Of a stretch of DNA of 64,000 bases, positions 61,290 through 64,000 are shown piece by piece (position 1 is the stretch's first letter; each line of letters opens with the position of its first letter). Position numbers and translations under genes: made by a program. Source of the DNA: Streptomyces sp. Go-475. Its GTDB lineage: Bacteria > Actinomycetota > Actinomycetes > Streptomycetales > Streptomycetaceae. The notes below the pieces were generated by a model. It saw nothing but the letters and a program-made list of their open reading frames with translations, searched no databases and was not told where the DNA came from. The stretch is from assembly GCF_003330845.1 (NCBI RefSeq), contig NZ_CP026121.1, positions 496,001 to 560,000 of the forward strand, written 5' to 3'.

Positions 61290-61435
61290 TCCCCTGACAG
61301 CCCGTGCGGTCCAGACGCCGACTCCGAGGCTCGACCCTGGGTGACAGCGGCTCGATCACCGCCCACGACTCGTCGTCGACTTCCCACGGCTTCGGCGGAG
61401 CACCCCGCACCCCCCGGATCAACGGTTGCGGAATG
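61290..61435 (-). pseudogene. IS5-type transposase N-terminal remnant
   Basis: Minus-strand translation gives RGAPPKPWEVDDESWAVIEP then LSPRVEPRSRRLDRTGC. This is the opening segment of IS4/IS5-type transposases (the W-x(2)-IEPLxP region). It ends after about 45 residues in non-homologous sequence. No catalytic residues or inverted repeats are visible. Confidence 0.65.
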
Positions 61436-61452
61436 ATCCAACCACTTCGAAA

Positions 61453-61506
61453 ATTATTCGTCAGGAGTTCTGAGCCTTGATTATTCGTCGGGAGTGCTGA
61501 GCCTTG
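61453..61506. repeat. 27-bp direct repeat, two copies
   Basis: Two adjacent copies begin ATTATTCGTC and end CTGAGCCTTG. They differ at two positions. They lie between two transposase remnants, and the second copy provides the stop codon of the downstream fragment. They may mark a recombination joint. Confidence 0.85.
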
Positions 61507-61843
61507 ATTGCTGCGGCCCGTCGACGATCAGCACGGTGTCCTTGCGGAACCGCCGGCGCGGCTGCAGCGCAAGCGCCGGTCCCAGGTGGTCGGTGATGCG
61601 GTCGGCAGTCGACTTGGACACCCCGAACATCGGCGCCGGTTGGCGCAAGGTCAGGTTCGTCCGCCAGTAGGCGGCAACCAGAAGCACGCGGTTTTCCAAG
61701 GGCAGGCTCCACGGCCGGCCCTTGCGCACCGGGTCCGCGCCCTCGCGCCGTAGTGCGGTGATCAGCTTGCTGAACTGCCGCGGGCTCAGCCCGGTGAACG
61801 GGGCTATCCAAGACGGCTCCGACGTCGTGATCACTGCCGGCAT
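61481..61843 (-). pseudogene. IS5-type transposase N-terminal (HTH) fragment
   Basis: The fragment has 120 codons. It starts MPAVITTSEPSWIAPFTGLSPRQFSKLITALRREG and contains the helix-turn-helix LENRVLLVAAYWRTNLTLRQPAPMFGVSKSTADRI, then HLGPALALQP and DTVLIVDG. These match the DNA-binding first third of IS5-group transposases. Where the catalytic DDE domain should continue it is cut by the 27-bp repeat. It is a different element from the remnant at 61290. Confidence 0.75.
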
Positions 61844-61964
61844 ATCGAGATCGTTTCATTTGCCCGGAGCCCCCGCTTACTGGAGCCCGCTTCCTGCCGG
61901 AATTCCGCTGGGCCATCTCGCCATCGGCCAGTACCGTGCGAGGAAGGATCAAAGGGGGTGAGCT

Positions 61965-62513
61965 GTGCGCCCGGTGCTGTTGGTGGATGTGGACGGACCT
62001 CTGAATCCGTATGCCGCGAAGCCGCACCGACGGCCTGAGGGATACGAGACGCACCGGCTGCTGACGCCTCGCTGGGAGGCCGCCGAGCGGCGTCGGCTGA
62101 CTGAGTGGGGGCTGCCCAACAAGCCGGTGAAACCGCTGCGCGTGTGGCTCAACCCCGGTCACGGCCCGGCATTGCACGCACTTCCCTTCGACCTGGTGTG
62201 GGCGACGACGTGGGAGGAAGAAGCCAACGCTTTCGTCGCGCCGGTCCTGGGACTACCCGAGCTGCCCTTCATCACCTGGTCCTCACCGCGGGCCGAGCCC
62301 GGCGGCGGTGTGTTCTGGAAGACGCCGGAGATCGTCGCGTGGGCCAAGGGCCGGGCGTTCGCCTGGATCGACGACGAGATCACAGACGCGGATCGCACCT
62401 GGGTGAAGGAACACCACGATGGTCCCGCCCTACTGCACCGGGTCGACCCTCGATGCGGCCTTGCCGTCGACGACTTCACTGCGCTGACGGCATGGGCGAC
62501 CGGCCTGGACTGA
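61965..62513 (+). CDS. HAD-like hydrolase-fold protein
   Basis: The protein has 182 residues from a GTG with AAAGGGGG upstream. It begins RPVLLVDVDGPLNPYAAKP, a HAD motif I (DxDG). Then come LVWATTWEEEANAFVAP (motif II threonine), GRAFAWIDDEI and CGLAVDDFTAL, which supply the late acidic residues. It is a small actinobacterial HAD-type family of unknown substrate and appears complete. Confidence 0.85.
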   Translation: MRPVLLVDVDGPLNPYAAKPHRRPEGYETHRLLTPRWEAAERRRLTEWGLPNKPVKPLRVWLNPGHGPALHALPFDLVWATTWEEEANAFVAPVLGLPELPFITWSSPRAEPGGGVFWKTPEIVAWAKGRAFAWIDDEITDADRTWVKEHHDGPALLHRVDPRCGLAVDDFTALTAWATGLD

Positions 62514-62642
62514 CTCCACGGCCAATCGACAGCCGCCCGCCACGCCGTTCCACACGATCATTGCGGGACAGCTCTTAGCGCCGTGGACAGTGCCTCCCAC
62601 CACTGACGGCCGGTCCTCGTCGTCCTGAGCTGATCCGCGCAG

Positions 62643-63669
62643 TCATTCCGGCTTGGCCGTGCTCGCCGCTGTCTCGTCCGGCCCCGCAACGCTTGCCGTG
62701 CCGTCCGCCGTGACGAAGGGCTCCTGACCGGGCTGCCGTGCGCCGACGCATGCGAGGGTGAGCGCGGCGGTCACGGCCAGGACGACAACGGCGGCCCCCG
62801 AGAGCAGGAAGGCGTTCTCGACTCCGGCGAGGGTGATGGCGGTCGAGGCCACGAAGGGGGAGATCGCCAGGGCTCCTGCCACTCCGGCCTCCCACAGGCC
62901 CGGCGACACCGAGGAGGAGGCCGTACTGGCCGCCTTGTCCCACGACGGCGACCAGTCCGACGGTCAGGAAACCGTTGGTCAGGGCGAGGGCGAGCACGAA
63001 GGTCACGATGACCACGAGGACGTCGGGAGCGGCCCGCACGGCTCTCAGTCCCGCGCTGAGATCGGACCACAGCCCCGTCTGAGCACCGGCCGGGGCGGGT
63101 CGGGTCACGCGGATGGCGGCCACGGCGGCCGCCGAGCCCAGGAAGGTCAGCCCGTTCACCACCAGCGCCGACTGCAGCGAGCCGAAGGCCAGCAGCGGCG
63201 CGAGCATGAGCGGGCCGACGAAGAAGGCGGCCCGGAAGGCGACTTGCAGCAGTCCGTTGGCCTGCTGGAGGCGGTCGTCCGGCACGATCTGCGGGACGAT
63301 GGCGTTGCGGGCCGGGGCGAACGGTGCGCCGATCAGCGCCAGCAGTGCCGTGGTCGCCACGAGCAGGGGCAGGTTCAGCAGGTCGAGGGAGAGCAGGACC
63401 GACGCCACGGCCACCACGGCGACCCGGGCCAGGTCGGTGGCGATCATCAGCTTCCGGCGGTCGCGGCGGTCGGCGTACGACGCGACGACGAAGGTGGCCA
63501 CGAACGCGGGCGCGAACGCGGAGACACTGACCAGGGCGACGGCCGTGGGGTCCTTCGTCAGTGACCAGGCCAGCCAGGCGGTCGCGGCGGTGTACAGGCC
63601 GTCGCCGAAGCGTGAGATGCCCTGGCCGGCGAAGAGAAGCAGGAAGTTGCGGTCCCTGAGCAGTGACAT
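62643..63669 (-). pseudogene. MFS transporter (broken)
   Basis: The first 245 residues from the ATG at 63669 are a normal MFS N-terminal half (LLFAGQGISRFGDGLYTAATAWLAWSL, ADRRDRRKLMIATDLARV, and FRAAFFVGPLMLAPLLAFGSLQ). After GGQYGLLLGVAG the frame becomes hydrophilic. A further MFS-like helix pair (ISPFVASTAITLAGVENAFLLSGAAVVVLAVTAALTL) is readable only in another frame (62643-62909). About 100 residues are missing between the halves, so a deletion with frameshift near 62920 is likely. It is downstream of an ArsR gene on the same strand. Confidence 0.8.
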
Positions 63670-63708
63670 GCCGCCACTGTCGGGTCCCTTCGGCGGTCTG
63701 ATCCACTT

Positions 63709-63726
63709 ATTAGGCAGATGGCTAAT
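63709..63726. promoter_or_regulatory. Possible ArsR-type operator
   Basis: ATTAG (63709-63713) and CTAAT (63722-63726) frame an 18-bp imperfect palindrome between the ArsR gene end and the MFS start. It is AT-rich in a GC-rich background. The role is inferred from position only. Confidence 0.4.
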
Positions 63727-64000
63727 CAGTCACGCTCACTGTCGCCGTACAGGAAGTTTTCCAGGCTGGGGGTCACGCCCGTCACCTGTCCGGGCGCGAG
63801 TCGGTACAGGACGTAGTAGCCCTCGCGGCGGCGCTCCAGCAGGCCCGCGTCCGCCAGCACCCGCAGGTGCTTGGACAGGGCCGCCTCGCTGACGCCAACG
63901 AGCGGGGCCAACTCCTGTGTGCTGCGCGGGCGTTCGGCGAGCAGTCGCAGGGCGCGCAGCCGGGTGTCGTCGGCGAGCGCGCGGAGCGTGCCGACGAGCC
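63726..64000 (-). CDS. ArsR-family regulator, 3' part (cut by window end)
   Basis: Ninety codons are visible, open through the end of the window: LVGTLRALADDTRLRALRLL, AERPRSTQELAPLVGVSEAALSKHLRVL and DAGLLERRREGYYVLYRLAPGQV. This is an ArsR/SmtB winged helix with the recognition helix SEAALSKHL. No cysteine metal-site motif (ELCVCDL type) is present, so it may sense something other than arsenic. It probably formed an operon with the broken MFS gene. Confidence 0.92.
   Translation of the reverse strand, partial: LVGTLRALADDTRLRALRLLAERPRSTQELAPLVGVSEAALSKHLRVLADAGLLERRREGYYVLYRLAPGQVTGVTPSLENFLYGDSERD

Overview
The window looks like a chromosome-arm segment of a Streptomyces-type actinomycete. 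The support is very high GC with strong third-position bias, frequent GTG starts, many SpoIIE/STAS/anti-sigma regulators, secreted polysaccharidases, CebR-type operators and a few rare TTA codons. No rRNA, tRNA or CRISPR array was found. All calls come from reading the sequence by eye.

Layout. 1-7.7 kb: 3' end of a phenylacetate-CoA ligase, a membrane SpoIIE phosphatase, an IclR regulator, then hydrogenase maturation genes (hypX, endopeptidase, hypB, truncated hypF) that run into the truncated tail of an opposed gene from the same kind of cluster. 8-16 kb: malic enzyme, a broken sigma factor joined to a broken DapA-like gene, a maltokinase-cap-like protein, a 5'-truncated P-loop kinase, an intact P-loop protein, a P450, a decayed and an intact ABC-F ATPase. 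16-29 kb: MsrA, GNAT, TOPRIM protein, a SigF/SigB-class sigma factor, two MarR regulators bracketing an overlapping rsbR-S-T-X-U-like stressosome module, a FadR-type regulator and a large PAS/GAF/SpoIIE/HATPase protein. 29.7-32.9 kb: a GH10-GH62 xylanase/arabinofuranosidase and a GH6 cellulase.

33-43.3 kb: a self-contained catabolic locus (RidA, D-threonine-aldolase-like enzyme, SDR, PotDABC-type ABC importer, FAD amine/amino-acid oxidase, dehalogenase-type HAD, GntR/FCD regulator). It is tied together by five copies of a 17-bp operator related to TGGTCGA-N3-TCGACCA. This is the best candidate here for an undescribed pathway.

43.5-56.6 kb: hemerythrin-like protein, decayed sigma and integrase genes, an APH-fold protein, then a second carbohydrate island: GH5 cellulase, DUF4978-like glycosidase with a lectin-like tail, an internally deleted IS701-family element beside a GNAT gene, GH53 galactanase, CE3/GDSL esterase, GH5 mannanase, and a PET-hydrolase/cutinase-like enzyme fused to a CBM13 ricin-type lectin. 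56.9-64 kb: TetR/MFS/FAD-monooxygenase efflux-and-modification set, a C45-like Ntn hydrolase, two IS5-type remnants, a HAD-like protein, a broken MFS gene and the 3' part of an ArsR regulator.

The recurring theme is deletion decay. At least ten gene remnants occur, and several are pairs of truncated genes joined directly with no IS between them, as expected in an unstable chromosome arm. The intact parts combine plant-cell-wall degradation, general stress signalling and uptake/oxidation of an unidentified nitrogen compound.
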